This document shows, in pieces, positions 9,893-20,776 of a stretch of 64,000 nucleotides of DNA. Made by a program: the position numbers and the translations under genes. The DNA comes from Clavaria fumosa (lineage: Eukaryota; Basidiomycota; Agaricomycetes; Agaricales; Clavariaceae). Every line of letters begins with the position of its first letter. Position 1 is the stretch's first letter. The notes below the pieces were generated by a model. That model saw nothing but the letters and a program-made list of their open reading frames with translations, was not told where the DNA came from and ran no database searches. The stretch spans positions 3,658,001-3,722,000 of the forward strand of contig OX637798.1 in NCBI GenBank assembly GCA_951802425.1. The letters run 5' to 3'.

Positions 9893-10068
9893 TGTTGAAG
9901 TGGGTGTGTGCTCATGACCGCAATAGGTAGCAAAGGATTGTATTAAGCAGCATTTGGATAGAGCTCCGCAAACGTGTAAGGAATGACTATGCTATGTGGT
10001 GCAACTATGGTGAACCAGATTACATAATATCTAATGCTACAATAACTAAGGTCTCTGTACCTCCAACA
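9893..10068. repeat. Solo LTR or LTR fragment, 176 bp
   Basis: The segment begins TGTTGAAGTG and ends CCTCCAACA, with TG...CA ends. Partial copies lie at 6140-6254 and, inverted, at 6852-6915. No target duplication is seen at its borders. The adjacent RT fragment may or may not belong to the same element. Confidence 0.5.
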
Positions 10069-10145
10069 GGTTGGTGCATGGTGTGAATGGGAGTAAGGGG
10101 TGCTGCATAGTATGAAGGGAGTCACGTGGTGAAAACTCTCACAAG

Positions 10146-10620
10146 GTGTCAAGGAGGTCAGCGAAGATGTCATTCATAAAATGTTGGAATGCTGCTGGTG
10201 TGTTTGTAAGCCCAAAGGCATCACACACTATCCAAATGATCTGCACTGGGTGCAGAATGTTGTCTTCCATTTGTCACCCCTGGCAATACAGACTAGGTGG
10301 TACATGTGTAGAGGTCAAATTTTGTAGATCTTTGGTTAACAGAAGTGGATAACAATCTTTTTGGGTCATTTTATTGAGACCATGGAAATCAACACAAAGG
10401 TGGAGATTGCCATTTATCTTCCAGACAAAGAGCACAGGTGCTCCATGTGGAGAATGGCTCAGACATATGAATCTGATGCAGAGATGCCTGTCCAGAGACT
10501 CACAGAGTTTGCTGATCTCAGACTGCAACAGAGAGTAGACCACACCTGGCAGAGGGGAAGTGCCCTCCATAAGGTTGATTTTAAATCATACATGTATGGC
10601 TGATGCAGGGTGAGGGTATC
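10146..10620 (-). pseudogene. Ty3-type reverse transcriptase fragment
   Basis: The frame at 10274-10570 contains S-P-H-G-A-P-V-L-F-V and L-H-L-C-V-D-F-H-G-L-N-K, the fingers region of Ty3 reverse transcriptase. Just downstream, in another frame, a decayed stretch resembles the [12 protein letters not shown] motif (10150-10200). The palm aspartates and everything after are missing. It resembles the RT at 56806-58374 more than the chromodomain elements. Confidence 0.6.
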
Positions 10621-11295
10621 TGCCTTCTTTTTAATGAAGACATCAGAGAACCTGTTAGGGTGTTATATGCTTACCTTACTATGTTTAGCTTTCCTCTTTG
10701 CCTGAGGCTCTGCAGAAGTGCATCTCATTAGCCTGGCAGGCCTACTACCTCATCTACATACAGTTTGCATATGTACCAATAGCCATGGAAACAACTGATT
10801 TTGGTTTGCCATCTAAAGTAAAACTACAAGAAATCTACTCTAGGAAAAAGGTGAGGCTCTAGAGCAAGAACCAAGAATCGCACAGAGATACCATTGATAC
10901 CATTCGATTCCTATGTCTTGATAACCCTTAATTCCAAGTTTGCAAAAGGAAATAACTGTTATCCATTCTTTAAATTAAATAACACTACTCTAGTAGCCTC
11001 CTCTGAGTAAAGATCAATATGGCGACAAGATGGCTAGGAAATGGGGAAAACTGAATAGGCAGGGGTGTAGAGAGGGTCTATAAGGTCATGTCTACAAATG
11101 TTCAAGAGGAGGAAAGCACTTCCAAGGTAGCTACAGGGTCATGAGTCATACTCATGACTATGGGTTGTGAGTATGCCTCCATGACCTTAAAGGGAAATAC
11201 TGATCATGATTGGACTTTGATCAGGTGTTCGAGGACTGATTGTCTGGCCTTGCTCTCATGGTGGGAGGAACAGTGATCACTGCTGATGGCCAATA
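10621..11295. other. No gene recognised
   Basis: AT-rich repeat-like sequence, CpG-poor, with only short ORFs and no recognisable protein motif. The right end abuts an LTR-like block. It is probably old retrotransposon interior. Confidence 0.3.
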
Positions 11296-12210
11296 TGTGG
11301 AGCCAATGAATTCTCCTTATTTTAGAATGCTTAAATGGTAGTTCTGGTATAGTACTTAAGGAGCTATGTTGAATTCTTCCAAATGTAGTAGATACATGAA
11401 TTTGAGTCAATGGAACTTTGTGTTCCAGGCATCATTACATACCCACTTATCAATTGTACCATCCCCTAAGAGGACTAAGCCTAAGTCTAGCCCAGCAAGG
11501 AGCTAAGGACAAATTTAGTTAAACTATGGACTAAGTCTAGTTGAACTAAATCTAGTGATTGCTGACTAAGGACTTGGTCTGGTCAAGTGATTTGGGTACC
11601 CAAAGGTACCTACACTTCGGGAGAGTTGGCTTGTGCCGGCTCCCCTTGGCACAGTAAGCATTAGACAAGATATGAATATTTTAGTATGTTGTACAAGGTG
11701 TTGTAATGTACATAGTACTACTGTGTTCATAGAGTAAGTTTGTGAATAACTAGGGAACCACACAAAGGTTTATAGAGGTAGAATGGTCTAGAGGATCAGG
11801 AAAATCTCTAAAGCCCTTCAGCTTGTTTCCCATTTGCCCAGTTAACTAGCTATTCACTGTTCTTTCTATGACTTATCTACACTGACTAGGCTTAAGTGTG
11901 TATATCTATGGACTGGTCAGCCATTGAGCCATGGTGCCAACCTGTGGACTACCACTAGGTTGGGGCAGACTCATGGGGGTCAGTGGCTAAGGCCATAGCT
12001 TACTAACACTTAGGTTACTAAAATAATAATATCAGCCCAAGGCAATACCTTGTTGAATGGATTGGCTACAGTGCATTTAACAGGAAGGTATGGAACTGGC
12101 TAGCTTACTAGTCCTGTAAGCTGATCTGTAGATGGAATTGAGGAGTTGTCTGAGTCAGTCTGACTCCCAATGACTCATTTCTATTTGCATCCAGTACCAG
12201 ATCCATAACA
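11296..12210 (-). repeat. Decayed LTR of family F, minus orientation
   Basis: Read on the minus strand it starts TGTTATGGATCTGGTACTGG, as does 39241 on the plus strand. It then matches 39290-39868 through the block around CTTGACCAGAC, TTAGTCAGCAA and GCTCCTTGCTGGGCTAGAC. It is longer than the 39.2-kb copy and very CpG-poor. The boundaries are approximate, and the left end is set at TGTGGAGCC. Confidence 0.55.
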
Positions 12211-13000
12211 GAACCCTCTATACTCTTCTAGAATGGACAAAAGGTCTTGCTATGTAGTGTCCAGAGTGTTGAATGAAGTAGAGGCCATATGGGCTGATTC
12301 AGTTGACAACATCATACAAAATGACTGTATGCATCTGGTCATTTGTCTACTAAGGCTACTGTCTACTAAGGCTACATAAAAGATAAAATAAAAGGTTTGA
12401 GACCCACAGAGTCTACAAGCCCTGCTGAATGCAGCAGCATTCACAAAGAAAACTTTAGTTCCCCAGCAAGAATGGAAGTTGGCAGAATAGTTGACACTGG
12501 AGTTGGAGTCTGGGCTTGGTTCAGGATTGTTGCAGATGATAGAACTAGAGCACACAGAGCAGAGATAGATGGGGAGACAGAATTTGTAGTGCTGGCCAGT
12601 GCACTTTTTGGAGTGGTTCCCTGTTAATGGATGGTCAGGGTGTTATCTGGCCAGTAGTCCAGTCAACCAGTGATCACACAAGATTAGTGACAACAAACAA
12701 GATGTTGGTCAGATCCATGGCAGAGAGCCAAATGGAGAGTTGGACTGCTTCAGCAACCCATACAGAAGTGGTCCCATTTATTAAATGACCTCTTGGGGTG
12801 TAACCAGAGTTCTCAGGAGATGGAGTGATGGAGTTGAGAAACAAACTTGGTATCAATAAAACAGAGTTCAGTGCTGGAGTCTGATAGCACTCTGACAAAA
12901 GAAGAGAGAGATGGCCCTTTCTACATACCCTTTCACACTTACATTTACACACATACAAGGCACATCCTGCACATTGGTGCTGCTTAGTGGCCCAGAGCTA
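12211..13000. other. No gene recognised
   Basis: Short ORFs of 76-101 codons occur on both strands (for example 12250-12555 minus and 12397-12627 plus) and overlap one another, which argues against coding. No repeat partner inside the window was noticed. Confidence 0.3.
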
Positions 13001-13297
13001 GGGCAGAGCATGGGTATACCCACGGGTATCCAAGGCTCTACCCGTACCCGTACCCGTACCCGCACAGTACCTGCACCCATGACCCGTGCAGGTTTACCCA
13101 TCATTTTGAGCCTAAGAACATTCAAATCGGACCAGAATTGGGAGAGATATGATCAAAACAATGAATTCATTGTATCTCAGTCAATTCTGATCCGATTTGG
13201 ATGTTTTTGGGCTTGTTTTGAAGCTGACGGGTAAGGAAATCCAGACCCATACCTGTACCCGTGACCCGTGCGGGTTACAAAAACCCGTGCTCTTCCC
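13001..13297. mobile_element. Palindromic TA-flanked element, copy B
   Basis: The 297-bp element begins GGGCAGAGCATGGG and ends GCTCTTCCC, with TA on both sides. It is the same subfamily as copy A (4996-5277) but reversed: its right end reversed gives GGGAAGAGCACGGG. The core AAATCGGACCAGAATTG pairs with a reversed copy near 13180. Four CCC runs with 3-bp spacers at 13041-13061 form a G-quadruplex-like motif on the minus strand. Confidence 0.8.
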
Positions 13298-13946
13298 TAC
13301 CCAGAGCATATGTAGAAGTAGAGACAACAGAGGCACAGAAGTAAGAACAATAGTAGTGTACTCTAGCATAGGGCAATGCCCCAAAATGAGTATAAATGGG
13401 GGGAAAAAAATACTGAACTTTGACTGCACTAAAAGTGGCTATCAGGAAAGACAAGGCTGGACTGGTATCTGAATTGCAAGCAACATGCAGCACTCAAGTG
13501 TAATGGTTAGTTCCCTCTAATCTCTCCTAGCTGTAATCTCACAACAGTGTCATGGTAGCAGCAGAGTGGGTTCTGATGTGAATCCTGTAAATTTAGATGT
13601 ACATACCAATTGCCAGAAGCCTCTAAGGATGATTTCTGATATGTATAATGAGCAGGTGAATGTGTCCTATGCATCAGGTAATTGTAAAGTATAAAGTTCA
13701 AGTAGAGGTAGTCATTGACATCATCAATATCCCAACAAAAGTTTCACATTTACTACAGGAATCTCAGACTGTGTTTAGAATTCACTGAGATATGAATTTG
13801 TAAAATTTGGGTCAACAGATTTGGCACACAGCAAGAATTAGATTCCTGTTCATCACGTGGCCATCCGTCGATGAGTCACGTTGTTATGCAAATTTTCTCG
13901 CGTTCCTCATCTCATCTCATCCATCTCTTTCCTCTGCGTAGATAAT
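13298..13946 (+). promoter_or_regulatory. Upstream region of the eEF1B-gamma gene
   Basis: The last 60 bp before the start codon are strongly pyrimidine-rich (TCATCTCATCTCATCCATC near 13907), a common arrangement before translation-factor genes in fungi. No clear TATA box is seen close to the start. The part left of about 13800 is repeat-like with short ORFs only. Confidence 0.4.
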
Positions 13947-15697
13947 ATGGCACCAGTCGGCGTTTTGTACACGTATGAAGGCTTTTCCAACGGCTTATAT
14001 GTAGGTTGACTACCATCGCCCAATCGCCCTAAGTGCGGACAGAGATTGACATTGCCCCCTCTTGATTTGACCAGAGCCTGGCCGTTGCTGCTTATGCAGG
14101 CCTAGACCTCGAGGTCGCACCTGGCTATGTACACTACCAAACGAACAGGCAACCGGAATTCCTGAAGAAATTTCCACCTGGCAAAGTTCCTGCCTTTGAA
14201 TCCGCAGACGGGTTCAGACTCTTCGAGGGCGCTGTCATCGCGCGATATCGTTAGTAACCTTCGCCTCCTGCTGCTTGCTTTTCACTCGCTTGAAAATGCG
14301 CTCTGTATGAAGAAATCTCCTATCTATCAGTTATCCCTGTCTTAATATCCCTGTCGAGACAATGATGGCTCTGATCTCTTTGCTGGCATGCCTTTCGAGA
14401 ACGTCGTAGAACTCATGTTTGGTTTGCCCACAGTTGCTTCGCTAGCTCCGCAATCCGGTCTTCTACCGAGCGATCCGAAGGAGGTTGTCCTGGTTGATCA
14501 ATGGGTTCATTTCGCCGAGCATGAGATCGCATCGCATACGAGCATGATCTTTCAACTCTTGAAAGGATATATCACCCCGTACAATAAACCAGTGCGTCGC
14601 TCGCCCATTCCAGGACAAACAAAAATGACCGATTCCTACAATCAGGTTCACACCCTCCTTGCTGAGCGTCAAGTGCGTTCCCTTGGGACGTTGAACAACT
14701 ACCTCTCCACACGCACATTCCTCGTTGGAGAGCGTATCACGCTCGCGGATGTACTCCTCGCCATTATGATTCGGAGGGCCGCCACCATCTGCTTTGACGC
14801 TCCACTTCGAGCCCAGCATTCTCACGTCATCCGCCATATGGAAACCATCATCAATCAACCCAAGCTCCAACCCTTGCTCGGTAAGGTCGAATACGTAGAG
14901 AAGGCACTACAGTACGTTCCTCCGCCGAAGGAAAAGAAAGAGCCCAAACCCACACCCGCTCCTGCTGCGCCCAAGCCGGACAAGAAGACAAAACTCGCTG
15001 AAAAACTTGCTGTTGCTGATGATGACGACGACGATGAGCCTCTCGTACCCGAGGAGCCTAAGGCGAAGAATCCGCTTGATTCATTGCCTAAATCTTCATT
15101 CAACTTGGAGGATTGGAAGCGAGCGTATTCCAATAAAGAAACACGGGGGCCAGGTGGTTCTTTGGAGTGGTTCTACAACAAGTACGCACGGCGATGTTTT
15201 TGTTACCTATTTCAATCAGTTTTCACGATTCTGAACTGGCGCTTTGTTTGCTTCGTTGTTTGCCTCGTGCAGCTTTGACAAAGAAGGCTACTCCATCTGG
15301 CGGGTCGACTTCAAATACAATCAGGAGCTCACCCAAGTCTTCATGTCTTCCAATCAAATCGGCGGTTTCTACAACCGCCTAGAGGCGTCGCGCAAGTACC
15401 TTTTCGGGTCTGTTGGTGTGCTGGGCATCTCGAACGACTCCGCCATTAGCGGTGTGTTTATCCTCCGAGGACAGGACCACCTCCCTGTTGTCCAGGTCGC
15501 GCCCGACTGGGAATCGTACGATTTCACACGGCTCGATTTAGAAGATGCAGAACAGAAAAAGTTCTTCGAAGCCGCACTCGCTTGGGATCTCGAGATTGAC
15601 GGTAAAAAATGGGCGGACGGGAAGAATGTGAGTCTTTCAAATCATCACCCTTCTCCGTTCCACACAGCGACTGAACTCTTTCTCCCAGTTCAAGTGA
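13947..15697 (+). CDS. EEF1G: Translation elongation factor 1B gamma (eEF1B-gamma)
   Basis: Five exons are inferred: 13947-14000, 14075-14249, 14434-15181, 15273-15627 and 15689-15697, giving 446 residues ending G-K-N-F-K. Residues 1-80 form a glutathione-transferase-like N domain (LAVAAYAGLDLE, KKFPPGKVPAF) and about 90-215 the GST C domain (DQWVHFAE). A Lys/Pro/Asp linker follows, and 287-446 is the eEF1-gamma domain (NNFDKEGYSIW). The protein scaffolds the guanine-exchange complex that reloads eEF1A with GTP. Intron 2 is long (184 bp): the nearer acceptor would add about 25 residues foreign to the family, and CCCACAG at 14433 gives the expected ARYLASLAPQSG. The last exon is only 9 nt. Introns have GT...AG ends. 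The ORF beginning at ATG 14388 is not the true start. Confidence 0.92.
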
Positions 15698-16384
15698 AAA
15701 TATCTGTAAGGATAGGGGCCCTTCCTGCGATTGTACTCGACGCAGTTTGCTTCGCAATGTTGTATCCATGCTTAAATGCCACTTTCGGTTTGAAACTCAT
15801 GTACGACATGCGCACAAATAGCCAACCTCAAGCGAGAGGTGATACATTTTGACCGACGCTCAAGATGCACATGGTATGGATGTCAAAGGCCCATGGATCA
15901 CAGGTCTTCTGTGGCAGGTCTTGGGTTCGCCACACGGATGAACCTCTGTTTTGAAATGATCGAGATTCATCGAGAGTGACTCACCGCAAGTGGTTAATAT
16001 CGGAAGACACCATGCAGGAAGATCTCCGCCTTAACTTTCTTCTCTGCGAAGACCAACGATTTGACTATGTCTATGTGATAGCTGCGGAAACGGCGTAGAA
16101 GATATGAATAAATGATTTATCGGTAGTCTACAGCATGCAAAGATAGAACCAGAAAATAAAGCTGTCAAAGGTGAGAGGTCTATGCAATATCTATGAAGAT
16201 AATCCATTTAGGCAGAGGCGTGTCTGAGGGGGCAAATTCGACGAAGGCGACTCGTCATCACTCTTCCCTCGTTCTCGATTTCTTAGCGGCACCTCCCAGC
16301 CGGTTTCTATGGTGCATTTGTCCAATGGTGCAACGTCGATGTCAGGCAGCATGCGGCGACAGTACAACGGCAACCTGCTGTACG
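15698..16384. other. Convergent 3' regions of eEF1B-gamma and the membrane-protein gene
   Basis: No reading frame of interest. A possible polyadenylation context (GAATAAATGA) occurs near 16105. The 73-codon and 79-codon ORFs at 16190-16430 overlap each other on opposite strands and the end of the minus-strand gene. Confidence 0.4.
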
Positions 16385-18882
16385 TCACCGCCCGTCCTGG
16401 TTGGCACCGCATTGCTGTCCATCGTGGCCTAGATTTCCTACGTGGCTGTGAGCGTCGCTGGAGCCGGCGTCTGTAGACGATGAGGGCGAGGGCGGCTCAT
16501 GTCCTGTGCCGCGGTCCATGGCCCCATCACGAGGACCGCTCTCTACCGCCGCAGCCAACCATACAACTTCAACCTCCTGCTGGGACAACACAGGCGACGT
16601 CGATGGTGGTGGTAGTAATGATGGCAATGACAACGCGCCCAGAGCCTCGCTCGGTGCTGTCGCCGTTGCCGACCATACCGGGTCAGCATTCCCCCGTGTC
16701 AAAGGAGATGGAGCAGGAGATGTATACGATGGGGGAGATGATGGTAAAGAAATGCAGTGGGGCTCGCTTACCACCACCATCTCTGACCATGCCGTTCCAG
16801 TCTCCCCCCGCATGGACGGGTGGGATGATGCAGGCGATGTAGACGTCGATGGCGGCGACGATGCAGGCGGCTGCGACACTCCGCTCCAGTTCGCGCGGGT
16901 GTGGATGTTACCTCTTCGAGGAACATGGCTGCCACTGCTGGACGTGCCAGCACCCGAGACCGAAGTCGAGGGGGGGGTCGAAGAGGAGTTTCCCAGCTCA
17001 TGCGAGCCTAGAGATTCAATTGTCGGCATGCGCTGCACATAGTTGCCCAGCATGCGCACGTGGCCCCCATGAAAGCGTTGACCCCCATGGGAGCGTTGAC
17101 CCCCGGCCTGGACGCCGGCTCCGGCTTCCATGACCATCGCTACAGTTGCTGCCGCTTCTGCTGCAGTCATGGATGCGGTATTGGTTCTGGTCATTGACGC
17201 CGTCGCGGTCGTCGCGGTCGTGAATGGCGTCCCCCCCAGTCCAACGGCATCGTCCTCCCCTGCCCCATGCAGCGCGTGCCAAGGCGCTGTGGCGGTCGCC
17301 ATCTGGTTCACAATCGAGCGCAGCCGTCTCGCCACGGTCTGCATCTCCGCTTCGAAGGCATGATGCGCCCCCGTACCGACGTCAGCCGTCGATGTCGATG
17401 GAACGGCAGAGCCACTGTCGTGGGGTAAGGATTTGCTCACAGACGAAGGAAGGGTATCGACGCTCGAACGCAGGGCGTTCATGTGGTCGTAGTCAGACCC
17501 AGGCGCATACAGTGTCCGCGAGGAAGAAGAGGACGCTCCGCGCGACTGGGAGCTGTGCGTTGACGGTGACCGGGACTCGCTCGGCGGCAGCGCGTGCGAG
17601 GAGTCGATGGACGGGTACGGGAGTGACTTGCGGGGAGGCAGCAGCACCGAAGGGGGCGATAATTGCAGTGACCGCGGCGGTTGCGGTTGGAGGATCGAAA
17701 GGTTAGCCACTGCATGTGTGGCAGAGGGTCCCTGATGTAATTCTGGTCCGGTGGCCCGGGCGGAACGCTTCGTGAAAAAGAGACAAGATAGAGAGGAAGA
17801 TCGGCGTGCGAGGTAATATGATTGGGCAACCAGGTGGTACGCAACCTAACATGCAAAAATGGTTAAAATCCGCATCTTGTTAACGCAAGCATCGGCTCGA
17901 GGGACGACAGGGAGAAGGAAAGGGGCTCACGAGAATGGAGGCAGTGAGGAACAACCTGACGGCGGCGATGGCTAGCCATGTCCTCCATGGCGGAGGGTGC
18001 GACGAATCGCACCTCGCGGGTGGACTTGACCAGACGACGTCTATGTCTAGGTGGCAGCGCCCCTCCACGCGCAGGTCGACGACGGGAGACCGTCTCCAGG
18101 CAAAAGCAAGAGTAAAATTGATTGCGGCAGTAGCTAACAAGGACAGAGACGAGAAGGCGTGGAGGGCGACGCGGGCGACATGAAAGTTTCGAGTGGCATT
18201 AAGACCAAGAGATAATTGGGGCTGGAAGATACGAAGCAGGATGGCGGAAGCCAAGGACGACAGGGAAAAGGTCGAGGTTGTAGTCAGGGCGAGGGATACA
18301 GGGACGGCTTGAGGTGCAGCCAGCCCCAGGTATGCGATCGAGTACCGTGTGACGCTGTACGTTGACCAAGCGCCTGTTGAACCCGCTGAGTATCGGCCAT
18401 CATATTTGCCAGGGGAACGGAAACATCCTGCGCGGGGAAGGAAGACACTGCTCACCTATAAGGATCTCGAAGGCTAAAATGGCTCGCCACAGACGCCACT
18501 GAGGCTGCTGAATTCTCCTCGCGTGCTCCTCATTCCGTTCGCGTTCATCGACGGCTGGGTCGCGAAGTTCTCCCGAGAGATCGAGCGTGGGTCCCTTGCG
18601 CTCAGTCGGGTGATCATTGGGATGCGCAGGTTGGCTGGCGAGCAAGTCCACGTATGCGGCGGCAGCAGTGGGGACGACGTCAGGCGCTAGGAGCCCACCG
18701 CCAATGGTATCTTGGAAGTCGGAGCCAGAGAAAGAGACAGATGTGCGCAGCGTTGTCAACGACGACCTGCTATGCACGGGGGGCGGGAGAGTAAGGTCGG
18801 TCGCTGTGCTGCGTCCAGGCTCGGATTCAGGCTGGGAGCGGTGGACGGAGAAGAGCGCATTGTGCAGGTACAGCGCGGCCAT
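16385..18882 (-). CDS. Hypothetical multi-pass membrane protein with long Ser/Pro-rich tail
   Basis: Three exons are proposed: 18882-18456, about 18385-17931 and 17845-16385, about 780 residues. The start at ATG 18882 is the first in-frame ATG. The frame stays open further upstream without one. Intron 2 (17846-17930) joins TASIL to VAYHLVAQSYYLA in phase 0. For intron 1 the donor GTGAGC at 18455 is clear, but the acceptor could be 70 or 82 bp away. The middle exon holds three to four hydrophobic segments (AYLGLAAPQAVPVSLAL, SLLATAAINFTLAFAW, WLAIAAVRLFLTASIL). The last exon is a 480-residue tail rich in Ser, Pro, Thr and Ala, probably cytosolic and disordered. I do not recognise the family. 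Large overlapping ORFs on the plus strand are shadows of its biased composition. Confidence 0.6.
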
Positions 18883-19427
18883 CAGGGGTAGCGGGTGCAA
18901 CGAAGAGGCGGCGGCCGGGTCATGCAAGCGCGCACACTTTGGGAAGACGGATAGGCTTACGAGGAGGAGAATATGAAGAACAGAGGAATCAGCGACGACG
19001 CATGGCGACCCTTAGCGTGGTTGACTGCGCCCCCCGCTTAGACCCCGCTGGGGAGCCGAAAAAAAAGGGCAATTGTCTCAGTGCGGTAAATGTGTGGGAA
19101 CTCAAACAGAGCCGTCGTCGTTCTCGTCAGTGGCGACGGCGGCGACGTCGCAGGGTCAATTGGCAGGGTCAACTGGCAGGTCAGACGTTTGATGACAAGC
19201 ACAATCACAATACAATCCATTTTAGGTTAACAGCTCAACACTGCTTTTAACGCCGACGCTTCTACCGCAATGTCCCCTTCTCCGTATCTCTGATCCAAGG
19301 TGGCATACATTGCCTTTCTGTCAATCTTCATCAGCACTTGACCCCGACACAGCACAGCGTACGAATATAGTAATCTTTGTGTACGGGTGGTAAATAGCCG
19401 CAGATCTCGCTTGGCTCGGCTCAAAAG
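18883..19427. other. Intergenic region between the membrane-protein gene start and FES1 end
   Basis: It should contain the promoter of the membrane-protein gene and the 3' region of FES1. The segment 19060-19150 has a run of eight A residues and CGTCG-rich sequence. The 103-codon ORF at 18939-19250 is Arg-rich and low-complexity and is probably not coding. Confidence 0.4.
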
Positions 19428-20539
19428 TCAAACGCACCTGACGAGATTCTCTCCCAACTCGCTATCCAACGACACATCTTCTAGTAAGCCCACAACTACG
19501 TTCAGCAGTCGGCCGTCGTCATCTTCCAAGGCTCTCATCGTTACCATGCTCGTCTCAGCTGACCGTGGATTCTTCAACATCGACGCATGCGAGTTTGGAT
19601 GCACGATGTCCGGGGATGACGACGACAGAGTGGCGTTGCCAGGTGTGAGTAGTGCGCTCAGGAGAAACGCAACTTTGCGTCGGACTGCCGCACTCGGATC
19701 ACCTCAATGGTCAATGGAGTCAGCGAAAACACACGTGGAATGTAAGAGAGAGAACTTTTGAGGGCAGAAATGAGAACTGCCCATCCATCATCCCGTCCCA
19801 CCACGTCTGCGGCCCATGTCCACCCTGTAGAATTCCCGAGAGCGGTCACCGCTGCGGCATGGTGTTTCAACAGACCAGACAGGGCGTAGACTGCCTTGGA
19901 CCGCATCGAGTCCTCACTGGTAGACGGATTCAGAAATACGAGTAATGCAGCCAACGGTCGGTTTGACGCCGCTATATCCGAGTACTGCTTGCAAGATGTT
20001 GCCCGGCATAAGCTAGAAGTAGAATTCGAGACAACTTACGGATGCTTGTGCAGTGGGGTTATTCTGCATAGCGGTGCCCATTATCCATAAAACGTTCAAC
20101 TTGATGGGGTTGGGCGACGTGGGTAAAGTGAGAAGGGTGAAGAGTGGCTCCCATATTCCGAGCTTCGATAGATCTAAACAAGAAATACATCACCGTGCAA
20201 TGTTAAAAGGGTTCTGTGTAAGAATCAAAATCACATCGTCATGCAAACATTCGGCTCACCGTTCGCATTGTCAATGTTCTCGACCAGCTGCGACGAATGA
20301 TTCAGTCAGTTTCAGATCTCAGCTTTGAATCTGTGCTTTACATTCTCTAAGTCTTCTAGCGCAACGACCCTCTCGTCCAAGTCTCTCTCTTCGTCCAGGG
20401 CTACTTCCAGACTTTCCTTCATTAGCACCGCGTCAGGTTTGCCCAATATTACATCGATCACGCCTGGGTCGAGAGCTTGTTGAGGTCTAACGCCAGTGTC
20501 ATCTGAATTTTCTATGCCCCAACGCAATAAGGATTCCAT
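19428..20539 (-). CDS. FES1: Hsp70 nucleotide exchange factor Fes1
   Basis: Five exons are proposed: 20539-20342, 20287-20260, 20173-20040, 19984-19735 and 19684-19428, giving 288 residues, the usual size of Fes1. The N-terminus MESLLRWGIENSD is the Fes1 signature. The spliced product then reads LVENIDNAN, DLSKLGIWEPLFTLL, KLNVLWIMGTAMQNNPTAQ and RSKAVYALSGLLKHH, the armadillo-like repeats that bind the Hsp70 ATPase domain. Fes1 is a cytosolic exchange factor for Ssa-type Hsp70 needed to degrade misfolded proteins. Exon 2 is only 28 nt and changes phase, but it is required to keep the LVENIDNANDLSKLG motif. All introns are GT...AG and 50-86 bp. The gene is divergent with the Cdc20-like gene. 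Confidence 0.92.
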
Positions 20540-20776
20540 CTAGCAGGTCGTCGAGAACGAAGATGACGACGACGAGCAGGTCGCTGCCGAGTCAGAGTGG
20601 CGCTGCCTGAAAATGACCCAAAATTGAATAAACAGATTCAATTTCCACACCACGAAATTTCCCATCCCTCCTGTCCACATCCTTCCCGTCCACCCGCGTC
20701 TTTACTTCAGCTTGAGAGCTTAGCTCTGTTGAGCTCTCCCTGCTTTGCCTTGTGCCTCGTATATCATTCTAGAGCG
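20540..20776. promoter_or_regulatory. Head-to-head promoter of FES1 and the Cdc20-like gene
   Basis: Only 237 bp separate the two start codons. The right half is pyrimidine-rich on the plus strand (CCCATCCCTCCTGTCC near 20662). An AAATTGAATAA motif at 20621 is the only AT-rich core. I see no heat-shock element that I can defend. Confidence 0.5.

Noticed and set aside
14388..15278. A 296-residue ORF as an independent gene
   Set aside because: It is exon 3 of eEF1B-gamma plus intron sequence at both ends. The family motif ARYLASL is restored only by splicing to 14434.
16480..17706. Several long plus-strand ORFs opposite the membrane-protein tail
   Set aside because: They overlap each other in three frames, have the biased composition of the complementary strand, and contain no family motif.
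18428..18455. A 28-bp intron in the membrane-protein gene
   Set aside because: GT...AG ends and phase fit, but 28 bp is below the usual minimum for fungal splicing. Acceptors at 70 or 82 bp give the same frame.
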